NCBI GenBank assembly: GCA_001600695.1
Contig: BCKQ01000002.1
Location: forward strand, 2,413,351-2,477,350
Origin: Ascoidea asiatica
Lineage: Eukaryota > Ascomycota > Saccharomycetes > Ascoideales > Ascoideaceae
Length of the DNA: 64,000 nt
Reading direction: 5' to 3'
The notes under the pieces were generated by a model. That model searched no databases, was not told where the DNA came from, and saw nothing but the letters and a program-made list of their open reading frames with translations. Positions 1-10,261 of this stretch are shown one piece after another (positions within the stretch are counted from its first letter, which is position 1; each line of letters starts with the position of its first letter). The translations under genes were made by a program, and so were the position numbers.

Positions 1-1090
1 ATCAGTAATTTTAGCAAATGATTTAGATTATTATAAAATTTTAGGAGTTTCAAAAAATTCAAATGAAAAAGAAATTAAAAAAGCATATAGAAAATTAAGT
101 AAAAAATATCATCCAGATAAAAATCCAAATGATGAAAGTGCACATAATAAATTTATTGAAATTGGAGAAGCATATGATGTTTTAAGTGATAAAGATAAAA
201 AAAAGTTATATGATCAATATGGACATGATGGATTAAAAAATGGTGGACAACAACCACAACAAGATCCTTTTGATATTTTTGCACATATGTTTGGTGGTGG
301 TGGTGGTGGTAATCAAAGACAACAAAGACAAGGTGGTGGTGGTAAACCAAAAGGTCAAGATTTAGAATTTATTATGGAAATTAATTTAAAAGAATTTTTT
401 AATGGAGAAACTAAAGAATTTAATTTAAATTTACAAAATATTTGTGATAATTGTGATGGATCAGGATCCGAAGATGGTAAAGATCACATTTGTGATCAAT
501 GTCAAGGTAGTGGAATTATTAGAATTAGAAGACAATTAGGACCTGGAATGGTACAAACATTTCAAACAACATGTGATAAATGTCAAGGTAAAGGTAAATT
601 AATTACAAATTATTGTAAAAAATGTTCAGGACATGGAATTATTGAAAAAGAAAGAAATTATAATTTAGATATTGAACCTGGAATGAATAGAAATCAAAGA
701 ATTAAATTTGAAGGTGAAGGTAATCAATCACCAGATATTATACCAGGAGATTTATATATAAAATTAAAAGAAAATTTTTCAAATAATAATTTAGGTTATA
801 GAAGAAGAAAAAATGATTTATTTAGAACAGAAATTATAAGTTTAAAAGAATCATTATTTGGTAATTGGGAAAGAAAAATATTTACATTAAGTAATGATGA
901 AGAAGATAATTATATAATTTTAAAAAGAAATAAGAATGAAATCATAAATAATGGTGATATTGAAATAATAAAGGATAAAGGTATGCCAATATTAGATACA
1001 GATGAATTTGGAGATTTGTATATTGAATATAAAGTTCTTATTCCAAAAGATTCCAAATCTTTAAATACCAATTTCAGATCAGAATTATGA
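1..1090 (+). CDS. SCJ1: ER-lumenal DnaJ (Hsp40) co-chaperone, Scj1-like, 5' end outside window
   Basis: The open frame enters from the left edge (codons start at base 2) and ends at 1090. Visible in order: a J domain with the HPD motif in KKYHPDKNP (about bases 30-220), a short Gly-rich linker (about 285-345), a cysteine-rich zinc domain with four CxxCxGxG-type motifs ([32 protein letters not shown]; about 440-640), and the C-terminal substrate-binding region including GYRRRKNDL and GDLYIEYKV. Order and motifs match yeast Scj1, which works with the ER Hsp70 Kar2 in folding. There is no CaaX box, which argues against Ydj1. The last four residues are RSEL, where S. cerevisiae Scj1 has KDEL, so they may be a variant retrieval signal. 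The signal peptide would lie upstream of the window. Confidence 0.85.
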   Translation, partial: SVILANDLDYYKILGVSKNSNEKEIKKAYRKLSKKYHPDKNPNDESAHNKFIEIGEAYDVLSDKDKKKLYDQYGHDGLKNGGQQPQQDPFDIFAHMFGGGGGGNQRQQRQGGGGKPKGQDLEFIMEINLKEFFNGETKEFNLNLQNICDNCDGSGSEDGKDHICDQCQGSGIIRIRRQLGPGMVQTFQTTCDKCQGKGKLITNYCKKCSGHGIIEKERNYNLDIEPGMNRNQRIKFEGEGNQSPDIIPGDLYIKLKENFSNNNLGYRRRKNDLFRTEIISLKESLFGNWERKIFTLSNDEEDNYIILKRNKNEIINNGDIEIIKDKGMPILDTDEFGDLYIEYKVLIPKDSKSLNTNFRSEL

Positions 1091-1199
1091 TATTATTGAT
1101 AATTCTTCTTTTATAATATATATTCTATAGAAACTTATAATTCTGGAATACTAAAAACATATTTCTACCATCAGGTAAAGTAATAAAAAGTGTCACTAA

Positions 1200-1223
1200 A
1201 ACTCACTCACTCACTCACTCACT
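1200..1223. repeat. Tetranucleotide (ACTC)n microsatellite
   Basis: About six ACTC units in a row lie between the DnaJ gene and tRNA-Ile. They are directly visible and have no evident function. Confidence 0.8.
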
Positions 1224-1260
1224 TATTATATTCGTATTCGATGATTCTAGTAACTCACTA

Positions 1261-1485
1261 AAAGAAGGTCACAAAATAGAACAAGAAACATTCACAAATA
1301 CTTGTACAAAGCAGAATTTCAAGAATTGGTCTTGTGGCGCAGAGGTAAGCGCTTCGTGCTTATAACCGTTCATGACAAACGTTTGTGTTAACGACACGGT
1401 CGTGTGAGGAACGCGACGGTCGTGGGTTCGAACCCCTCCTGGACCACTTCTTTTTTGCTCTTTTGTTTAACTTATTTTTTATTTA
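1261..1485 (+). repeat. Inverted-duplicate segment carrying tRNA-Ile(UAU), copy 1
   Basis: This segment covers the tRNA, about 67 bases upstream and about 40 bases downstream. It recurs nearly identically on the opposite strand at about 11930-12160. The upstream flank (AAGAAGGTCACAAAATAGAA and onward) and the downstream flank (CTCTTTTGTTTAACTTATTT) are both shared, so the duplication is larger than the tRNA itself. Confidence 0.9.
1328..1446 (+). tRNA. tRNA-Ile(UAU) with 46-nt intron, copy 1
   Basis: The anticodon arm TCGTG-CTTATAA-CGCGA gives anticodon TAT. An intron of about 46 nt (1365-1410) sits one base 3' of the anticodon, as in the S. cerevisiae intron-containing Ile-UAU genes. The T loop is TTCGAAC and the discriminator is A at 1446. 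Two U-U mismatches appear in my folding, one in the acceptor stem (6:67) and one in the T stem (50:64). A T-rich run follows, consistent with Pol III termination. Confidence 0.9.
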
Positions 1486-1814
1486 TATTTTGAAAAAGAA
1501 GGTTTGTTTGCATTGATAAGGAGGAATAGTCTGAATAACTTAGAAATAAGGAATATAATAGATATGATTGAGTAATATGTATAATTATAAGTATAAGTAT
1601 AAGTATTTAAACCAAGAGATTATAGAGAGACTCTGAAATAATATAAAATTGTATGAAATATGAAAGATATGAAGAAAATAGAAAGAGAAATAGAAAAATT
1701 ATAATTAATAAAGACAAAAACAAGTATGAAAACAGGAATGAAGAAAACAAATAAAAAAATAATAAAGAAATAAAAAGATAAGGTGAAATCTATAAAACTT
1801 ATTTGATAGTATCT
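1447..1814. other. Intergenic: tRNA terminator and 3' flank of permease
   Basis: This holds the T-rich tail of the tRNA gene and AT-rich sequence with short TAAGTA repeats. I see no gene. Confidence 0.6.
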
Positions 1815-3539
1815 TTAGGTTGAAGCAGAATCAGCTACTTTCTTTTCAGTCACATTTTCTGTACTTTTTTCAACATCAATATTTAAATCTGAAACTGAAG
1901 GTGGTGCTTCAATTCCTTCAAATATAGCTAAACTATCATCAAATGGTTTCATTCCAAGTTTTTCCAATTCTTCTTTTTCAAATACATTGAAATAATCAAT
2001 ATCATCTTGTTCTCCACATCCTTCAATTGGAAATACTAAACATATTAAATAATATAATATTAATGGACAAACAAATGAAAATATTGTTGAATTTTGAAAA
2101 TAATGAATTAATCCAATTGGTACTGAAATACTTGTATCAACTGTAGCTGCTAATCCTGGCATTCCAGGTACTGTTGCTGCAAAAAAACATAACATTGAAC
2201 GCCAATTAACTCCATAATTAAAATAAAAATTCTTATTTTTATCTGTTGAAAATAAATGTGAAACTCTTACTCTTCTTTTTCTAACTAAATAAAAATCTGA
2301 AATTATTATACCCATAATTGGTGACATTACAACTCCAAATGATGCCATTGTATTATTAAATGCTGATGTTGTATTATAAAAATTCCATGGTTGACATGCT
2401 AATGATATTAATGCTGTTATTATTGCTCCTCTAAAAATATTAATATATTTTGGCATAACTCCAGATAAATCCATACCACCTGCAAATCCATTTGCTAAAA
2501 CATTAAATGTTAATTGTGATGATGCAAATGCTAATCCACAAAAAAATGCTGCACATCTTCTTTTTGAACTATAATTATCTGTTAACCATTGTAAACAAAC
2601 ATCTGTTGGTAACCACATTGCTGTACCATAATTTTCTTGAGTATTTGATGCTGTTACCATACCCATAATTGGTACTAAAGTACCTGATAAACAAATTGAA
2701 AGTACTATACCCCAATGCATTGGTTTGGTTTTTTTAGCAAATCTTGAATAATCACTCATATTTGTACAATTTGGTGAAACTGCTCCATAAAATACTGTTA
2801 TTGCTTGTAACCAAGCCCATCCAATTTCATTTTTTGGTAAACTAACAGATTCATACCACATTGCTCCAGGTCCACCTGTAAGTTTATAACAATTATGTAA
2901 TTCAAATCCAAATACACCAAGCATTGCAATTAATGTTATAAAACATGATCCATTAACTAATGGTCCCATTTTTTCTGGTTTAATAAAAAAGAAAAAATAT
3001 TCAATAATGTTAAATAAAACAAATCCAACAAAATCTCTTGCTGTCATTGCTAAACTATCTGGAAATGTATTTTTCATATTTAAATAATCTGGACTCCATG
3101 ATGATAACATTACAACTATACCTAAAGCACCTAACCAAGATTGTGAAGCAAAATAAACAATTGATAAAACAATTCTAATTATAATACCTAATCCAGATCC
3201 ATAAATTCCAAATATCATTCTTTGACAAACTGTATAACCAATTTTATATTTTGAACCTGGAGTTGAATTTAAACATGTATAAATTACAATTAATATATTA
3301 CCAATTGTTACAGCACCCATAGTATGTTGAATATTTAAACCTAAAGAAAGTAATGAAGAACCAATTGAATATGTGAAAATTGAAACATTTGGAACTGCCC
3401 AATAACCAAAATATGACCAAAATCCCCATAATCTTCTACTTGGAGGCATTGGTTCTAAATCTGGATTTTTAAGAACTGTTAATGTTCTTTTACCATGAGG
3501 AACCTCCATCCATTTAAGTTTTTCAGCCCAAGAACCCAT
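1815..3539 (-). CDS. NCS1-family permease, Thi7/Nrt1/Thi72-like (thiamine or nicotinamide riboside uptake)
   Basis: This 574-residue polytopic membrane protein has the layout of the nucleobase:cation symporter-1 family. Specific resemblance to yeast Thi7/Thi72/Nrt1 includes KNPDLEPM near the N-terminus, WGFWSYFGYW, RMIFGIYGSGLGIIIRI, SPNCTNMSDYSRFAKK, GFAGGMDLSGVMPKY, and DDIDYFNVFEKEELEKLG in the cytosolic tail. Roughly 12 hydrophobic segments are visible. Family members import thiamine or nicotinamide riboside at the plasma membrane, and substrate cannot be decided from sequence alone; uracil or allantoin permeases of the same superfamily are less similar. The start is the first Met of the frame, followed directly by the conserved LKWMEV segment. 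The acidic, Ser/Thr-rich C-tail could carry endocytic signals. It reads away from the MATE gene's 3' end across 2.7 kb. Confidence 0.88.
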   Translation of the reverse strand: MGSWAEKLKWMEVPHGKRTLTVLKNPDLEPMPPSRRLWGFWSYFGYWAVPNVSIFTYSIGSSLLSLGLNIQHTMGAVTIGNILIVIYTCLNSTPGSKYKIGYTVCQRMIFGIYGSGLGIIIRIVLSIVYFASQSWLGALGIVVMLSSWSPDYLNMKNTFPDSLAMTARDFVGFVLFNIIEYFFFFIKPEKMGPLVNGSCFITLIAMLGVFGFELHNCYKLTGGPGAMWYESVSLPKNEIGWAWLQAITVFYGAVSPNCTNMSDYSRFAKKTKPMHWGIVLSICLSGTLVPIMGMVTASNTQENYGTAMWLPTDVCLQWLTDNYSSKRRCAAFFCGLAFASSQLTFNVLANGFAGGMDLSGVMPKYINIFRGAIITALISLACQPWNFYNTTSAFNNTMASFGVVMSPIMGIIISDFYLVRKRRVRVSHLFSTDKNKNFYFNYGVNWRSMLCFFAATVPGMPGLAATVDTSISVPIGLIHYFQNSTIFSFVCPLILYYLICLVFPIEGCGEQDDIDYFNVFEKEELEKLGMKPFDDSLAIFEGIEAPPSVSDLNIDVEKSTENVTEKKVADSAST

Positions 3540-6241
3540 TTTTATTTTTATTTTTATTCTTATTATACTAGTTTAAATATTTATTTATTTTATAATAACC
3601 AATTTTAAATGGATTGATTATTTAATAAATGTCTTAAGGTTTAAAACAAGTAAAAAAGATTTCAAAATTCAAAAATAAAAGATGATATAAAAAAATGTGA
3701 GTAATGTTTACTTTATTTATATAAATTATAAAAAATATTATTCATATTCATACTGAATCTTAAGTTTAGATAAAAAATTTTTTTTTTTCTTATATACTTT
3801 TGTTTCTTCTATTGAAATCAGTATCTTTTATTTAATACTAGGAGTAATAAATGCATAAGTTTATTTGACATAAAGGTTATTGCTATCTCGAAGTTAAGTT
3901 TGAAAAAAATTTTTTTTAGATAAAATGCCAATTGATTGTTTGTGCGTATTTGAAAAAATAATTTTATTAGTTTAAGTAAATCTTAAAGATTTTAGAAATT
4001 TTGTAAATTTAACAAATTTAGAAATTTAAATAAAAAATATTAGTACTATTTGAACTAATTCTTTTTTTTCTAATTACTTGACATACTCATTACTATGGAG
4101 AATTAAGTAAAAAATTGGAAGGAAATTAATACCACTGTCGTTGAAAATTTTTATCAATTGCAGTTGAGTTTATTAAGATTTGATAAAATGTTAGTAAATT
4201 TAGTATTGCTTAATGATACTTCTACCATCATACTCAAAGAAAAATAGTACAATTTTTATGAAATCCCATGGGAAAAAGACAATTTTTGTTTAAAGGATGA
4301 AAAGATATAAAAGTATTGATTATTTTTATCAAGACTTTAAAAATAAGGAGAGAAAATAAGATTACAATACTAATTAATCTTACAATTCGGTGTATTTTTT
4401 TAAATAAGTTTTAGTAGTTTACTATGTGAAACAAAAGAGAAAAATGCAAAGTGATAGAAATAAATGGCATTATGTTTTTAATAGGTGAAGATAGTGAAAT
4501 AATAGGGTGAGAATCTTATCTCTTATCGTGAAGCATTTACCTGTGTTCAGAATTATGTTTATTTAGATCCTTAGGGGATTCAAACAAAAATTCAAAATAA
4601 TTTCACACTATTTGAGTTTTTAGCTAAAGTTCTTTTTTTATGCATCCACCTAGGTTTAAAGCTCAGTGATTTCAGAAACTTTTTTTCACTAGCGAAACAC
4701 AATTAAGAAAAAAAAGTAATACAATAATGAAGGTTCTTATTTGAGGAATTATATTGATACGAACATGCCGAAAAAAAAGACTGGGATTTCAGGTTCATTT
4801 CGTCTTTTACTTACCTTTTTTGTGATTTTTCTGTGATTTTTCTCCTTTCTTTTTTTGTTTCTTTTTAAAATGAATTCTTTTTGCTAGTGATTTGTTAGTG
4901 CAAAAAACATTGCGTGGGAAAAATGTAAAAAAAAAATGTTTTTTGCGCGGGAAACGAGCAAAATGAACGGATAAATTATTTTGCTGTTTTTTCAACGGGC
5001 TTTAAAAATCCGAAGTTCATTCAAATTATTCGTAATTATTTACAAATAGTTTGCCTTTGAGCTTAAACTGACCTTAAGTTGAGTTTATTTGTTTCAATTT
5101 TGATTCGTATTTTTTTTTTTTTGTTTCTCTCTTGCTTATTTCAAGTCTTCTGACCTTTTTCATTGCACACTGTAATAGAAGAACGCCGTTCTTTAATGAT
5201 AATGGTATTATCCACCTACATTTCCATTCAAACCGGGCTACCACGATGATGACCAAGATCAGAAAAAAAAAAAAATGGAAGAGCTGCTCTTCAGTTTTTA
5301 GGACGCCATCGAATCAACTGAAATTACGAATTGAAATAAAAAAGAGAATGAAATACAAAGGACAAAAAAAAGCGAGCAATAAAAAAGAAACAAAATTTTA
5401 ATGTGTGTATGTCGTCAGCTTTTAAATCAGGCTTCAAGATGCCCGTACAAACGCATTCCAACGTACGACCGTTAACCTTATCTATTACCTGCATGGCGCA
5501 AAACCTTAGCTTAAAATGCACGCATAACACAAACGCAATTGTCAAAAGCTTTTGTTAACGTTACAAAAATAAAACTGAAACTCATTTTTATGACTACAGA
5601 AGAATAAGTAATTATGTTTAGAGATGAAGTGTTTGTTACTGAAAGGTATGCAATGAACGATTGGGAGTATGGAGAATGATGAACTATTATTGAAGACTGT
5701 CAATTGAGTTGTTCTTTAGAAATTTAACTTATCAAAAAGGAGTTTCCTTTCCTTTTCTTTTTTTCTTTTTCCTTTTCTTTTTTTTTCTTTGCTTTTCCAT
5801 TTCTCAAATAGAATTACCAATCATAAAATCAAAAACTTTCTTTTAACCCTCAAAAGTAAGAAGAATTGAATTCATAGAATAAAATGCAATAAAATTATAT
5901 ATAATAGTTTATTTCCAAACTTTAGAATCAATTCCACATATATCAATACAAGTAAATATATCATATTGAAAATAACTTCTGGAAGACAGCTAACTTAAAA
6001 TTTAAAAATACATCCTTCCAGCAACTGCAAAAAATAGAAACAGAAAAAAAAAAACTTAAAACATCTATAAAATAATATAAAAAAAAAGGTCACATATTTA
6101 GAAAATTAAAATATATAACAATCAAATGAGAAAAAAGAACAATAAAAAAACACATTATAATATGTGAGGAATATAAAATATAATAATTAAGAAACAAAGA
6201 ATATTGAAATGGGTCATATCTTCAAAAAATCAATGGTTGAT
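3540..6241. other. Long intergenic region (2.7 kb), promoter of the permease on its left
   Basis: There is no convincing gene. Short frames around 4807-5545 are low-complexity or unlike any protein family. The sequence is AT-rich, with a more GC-rich patch at about 5170-5540 and a pyrimidine tract at about 5740-5810 (TTCC/TTTTC runs). Confidence 0.6.
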
Positions 6242-7798
6242 TTATGAATTTCTTTGTTTTGCTTGTTTAATAATCAAGTCCCAATCAGATTTAATAATAA
6301 AATATAATTCAGTAACTGCTAAAAAGAAAACACCTGATCCTAATCCAATCCATAATCCTTTAACATTCATTTCTAATTTAAATCCAAGATATAAAGCCAA
6401 GGGAATTGCAATAATATAATATGCAATTAAATTTAATCTACTTCCAATATGTTGTCTTGCTTGACCTCTTAAACATCCAGCTCCAATAACATTTGGACAA
6501 TCATATAATTGATTAATTGCTAAGATTGATAAGATTCCAATTGCAATTTTTATAACTTTTGAATCATTTGTAAATAAATTTGCAATTTGTTTTCTTAAGA
6601 AAAATAATAATGAAAAATTAAAAATTGATAAAATTATACAAATATAATAAGTTGCTTTAATTGCAATTATTGAATAATTTTTATAACCTGCACCAATTAA
6701 ATTTGCAATTCTTGTACTTGCAGCAACTGATGTACTAAATGGTATTTGAAAACTTAATGTTGCAATAGTTGAACAAATTGATTGTGCTGCTAAAGTTTCT
6801 GTACCAAATCTTGCTGATAATAATGTTAAAACTTCAAATGCAATAAATTCAGATAATAACATTGCTGTACCATTTAAAGCTAAATTCATCATTGGACCCC
6901 AATTTTGAAAACTTTCTTTAAATTTCAAACCTCCCCAACATTTTTTAAAAGCTTGTTTTTCAAAAATTATTGTATAAAGAAATAAAGAAATTGTCATAAT
7001 CCAATAACTTATTGTAGTTGCTAATGGAGCTCCTAAAAATCCAATACCAATATATTTATTCCAAACTAAAACTTGATTTAAAATTATATTAATTGGAGCT
7101 GCAAGAAATAAACAATATTGTCCAGCAACAAATATATTTTGAGCTTGTAAAAATCTTTTACCAGTTTCAAATAATATATAAGCAGGAGTTGAAAATGCCA
7201 TAACTCTTAAATAATTTTGTGCTAATAAAGCTAAATCTAAATCAGTTACAATAAATTTTAAGAAAAAATATGAATTCCACCATAATAAAATTAATGGAAT
7301 ATTTATTACACTAATCATTGCAGCACATCTTTGAAAATATAATCCAACTAAATGAAAATTTCCTGCACCATAAGCTTGTGAACAAAAAGTATCTAAACAT
7401 GTTGACATACCATTAAATATTGAAGAAGTTACATTAAAAGTCATTGTTGCTAAAGAAACAGCTGCTAATTCTTTTGAACCAATATGACCAACAGTAAATA
7501 TTGAAACAACTGTTAAAGAATATTGTAAAAAAAAAGTTACAGTCAAAGGTAATGAAGCTTTTGCAATTATTTTTATTTCATTTAATAAACTAGAATCTTT
7601 CATTATAGAATCATCATTTAAATCATCATTTAAGTCATTATTTGGATCATTATTCGAGTTTTTATTACTGTTTATTAATGATTGTTGAGAAGATGATTCA
7701 GTTGGAGAAGAAGTTAAAGCTTCAATCTCATTAATAGTTGCTAATGAACCGTAAGATTTTATATTCTTATCTATTAAAGTAGTATTTTCCTCGGACAT
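6242..7798 (-). CDS. MATE-family drug/metabolite antiporter (Erc1/YDR338C-like)
   Basis: This 518-residue protein has a hydrophilic Asn/Asp-rich N-terminal tail (about residues 1-70, with repeats of the form NDPNNDLNDDLNDD) followed by about 12 transmembrane segments. MATE signatures include LPLTVTFFLQYSLTVVSIFTVGHIG, with the family-typical glycine and small residues, and SICSTIATLSFQIPFSTSVAASTRIANLIGAG in the second half. The latter matches the fungal motif around the seventh helix. MATE proteins export cationic organic compounds using proton or sodium gradients at the plasma membrane or vacuole. S. cerevisiae Erc1 is linked to ethionine resistance, but the substrate here is unknown. Length is slightly below the yeast homologues because the tails are short. 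The first Met gives a complete domain. Confidence 0.9.
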   Translation of the reverse strand: MSEENTTLIDKNIKSYGSLATINEIEALTSSPTESSSQQSLINSNKNSNNDPNNDLNDDLNDDSIMKDSSLLNEIKIIAKASLPLTVTFFLQYSLTVVSIFTVGHIGSKELAAVSLATMTFNVTSSIFNGMSTCLDTFCSQAYGAGNFHLVGLYFQRCAAMISVINIPLILLWWNSYFFLKFIVTDLDLALLAQNYLRVMAFSTPAYILFETGKRFLQAQNIFVAGQYCLFLAAPINIILNQVLVWNKYIGIGFLGAPLATTISYWIMTISLFLYTIIFEKQAFKKCWGGLKFKESFQNWGPMMNLALNGTAMLLSEFIAFEVLTLLSARFGTETLAAQSICSTIATLSFQIPFSTSVAASTRIANLIGAGYKNYSIIAIKATYYICIILSIFNFSLLFFLRKQIANLFTNDSKVIKIAIGILSILAINQLYDCPNVIGAGCLRGQARQHIGSRLNLIAYYIIAIPLALYLGFKLEMNVKGLWIGLGSGVFFLAVTELYFIIKSDWDLIIKQAKQRNS

Positions 7799-10261
7799 TC
7801 TAAAAATTAAAATTATTCAAGATTATTATGGGTAATAAGATTATTAAGAATGATAGAAACTAATGAATATAATAGAAAAAATACGTCTCTATTTATCCAT
7901 TTATTTGAATATGAAAGAAGCGAATAAATTTTTTATTTTATTTGATAAAATTTTTTTATTTTATTAATTATTACTTGAAAGCCAAGGGAAAATCAAAAGA
8001 AATGAAAAAGAAATCAATGAGATCAATGAGATCAATCAGATCAATATAAATGGATCTTATAAGTGGAAAATGAATGAAATTAAAATTAAAAAGCTCCCAA
8101 AAAGCATTGAAAAAAAAGTGGTGGAAAAGAAGTGTTCTCGGAAATTAAATCTTCATGAATTAAAAAGTAATAGTCGTTTATTGATGACCCAGGCAGGCAG
8201 ACAGACGACAGGCAGATTATTGTAAAATGACTGAAAATGGCCTTTGCCGACGGAAATAAGCATAATTTCGTCAAATCGACCAAAAAGGGCATTTTATTAT
8301 CGACACAAAACAACTGAAAACAACAGAAGAACTGAAGAACAGGAATAAATTTAATCAAGGTGTTTTTTTGCCTTGGGATTGTTGCAACCATTACAATAAT
8401 TCTATGATGTTTTATTTGATTGCAAGCAATTCCTCAAGAACAATATTTCTTTTTCATTCCTCGGTCAAGAAACAAAAAAAAATAAAGATTCTTATCTGTT
8501 TTCAAAGTCAGCTACTTCCTTTGATAGAGAGATGAATAAAGAAATTGACAACAATTCTTTACTTGAATATATTAGTCTTCCAACCATAATGGTACAAATT
8601 CCAACAAACTACAAAGGATACTCATATAAAATATTTTACTACAACAGTGATTGAAGTCAAAAAAAACTAAATTAGCTCCAGTTCTATTTATCTAATACCT
8701 GAAAATTGCCATGGAAATAATAGAGAAGATAAGACTAATTTTGGTATTGTTGATTCAGATTTGGAGGAGTAAAATGCAGATATAAATCAATAATTAACTA
8801 ATCAGATACAAAAAGGTCTATTTGAAAAAGAACTAAGACCAAGCTAACAAGAAATTAGAGGAATGAGAGGAACTAAAGGAACAAAAAAACAAAAAAGAAA
8901 AGAAACAGCAAATAAAATCAAGACCAGAGCAGAGATGAGTCTGCAGTCTTTGCGCAATTCCCACGGAAATAACGAAGAGCATCTTTCATCTCTTTTTTCC
9001 TCAGGAGTTTCTGGAATCGAAGTGTCTTAAGCTTCCTGCTGCTTTATGGAGGTCTTTACCCTCTAATTTCACCTCAGTCCTACTTTTATATCCCCTTCAA
9101 TTTCCACTTTTTCCACCTTTTTCATAGAAATTTCAATTTTTTTCATTTTTTGCCCTTGAAATTTTTTAAATTCGTCGAGATTTTCGAGTTCCCGCGCAAA
9201 TTCAGCTTGCAGCCGCCACGGTCACCCAACATCCATACTCTGCGGCTGTACTCCACTGTCCCCTACCGGTGATATAATGAATAAATAGAATACATAAATA
9301 TAAAGCACCTTTAATACTGCTTAATAAGTGACTAAATACTAAATAGATACCCAATAAACCACAAATAATCCAACAAACGAGTCAAAAAATACTACAATCG
9401 CAACAATAAATATCAATTGATTCATGTTCTAATTGCCTTTATCCAATAATCTTATAATTCATCAACTCAATTCAACTCAATTCAATTCAATTTAATCCAA
9501 TTCAATAGTTTTCACGCCTTTTTAAATTGTACGATAATTACGTTAACGTATATTTAGATTTATCTAATCTAATCCAGCCAGATAAATTTTGTAATTTCTA
9601 ATGATCTTATAATCCGATCCCAGAATAAATGAAATGATTTGAATGATTGGAATTAATATTTCCCAATTAAGTTCCTCATATTATGCTATAGTTACATAAT
9701 ATGATTTGATTAGATAATTGATTATTTAAATATTATAATACTATAGTTTTGAAATTTTGAAATTTTGACCAATAAAATCCTTTAACGAGTCTCTATCTGA
9801 TTATAATATGATAATAATATGATCTCATTAAGATTCTGAATATATTCTTTAATTTCACCTCAATTCAAAAAAAAATTCCATCGGAATTTTCATTATTCTT
9901 GTCTTGTTTATATTATTCTTAATAAGATAATAGTAATCAGATAGTATTACTTACTTATCAATGATATGATATGATATGATATGAAATGATATTGGGGTTT
10001 TCATTTTGACGATGATTATTTTCTAAAGTGAGTAAATTTCATCCATCTTAAGCATATATTATTCATTTTCATTAAGCAATTCTCCAATTTGTTTTCTTTC
10101 AAATAGGATAATATAAATTAAGCAAAATTCCCTTCAAAAAAAAGTAATCTAATAAGAATAATAATAATAATAATATTAAATATCAATTCAATAATTAATA
10201 ATTAATAATTAACAATTGATAATTATTTAATTTACTATCCTAATAATAATACCTATTCAAA
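7799..10261. other. Long divergent intergenic region (2.5 kb) between MATE and ureohydrolase genes
   Basis: This region should hold both promoters. It contains a repeated GATCAATGA/GATCAATCA stretch at about 8018-8046, a relatively GC-rich patch at about 8930-9275, and many CAATTCAA repeats at about 9465-9510. An AGCCGCC core at 9211-9217 resembles the Ume6 URS1 core. GATAT repeats lie at about 9960-9985. The 101-codon frame at 8086-8391 (-) does not look like a protein. Confidence 0.6.

Noticed and set aside
5074-5545. Three frames of 60-89 codons upstream of the permease
   Set aside because: They overlap each other on both strands, have Lys runs from poly-A, and show no domain.
8086-8391. 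101-codon minus-strand frame
   Set aside because: Composition is unlike neighbouring genes and there is no recognisable domain; it lies in the MATE upstream region.
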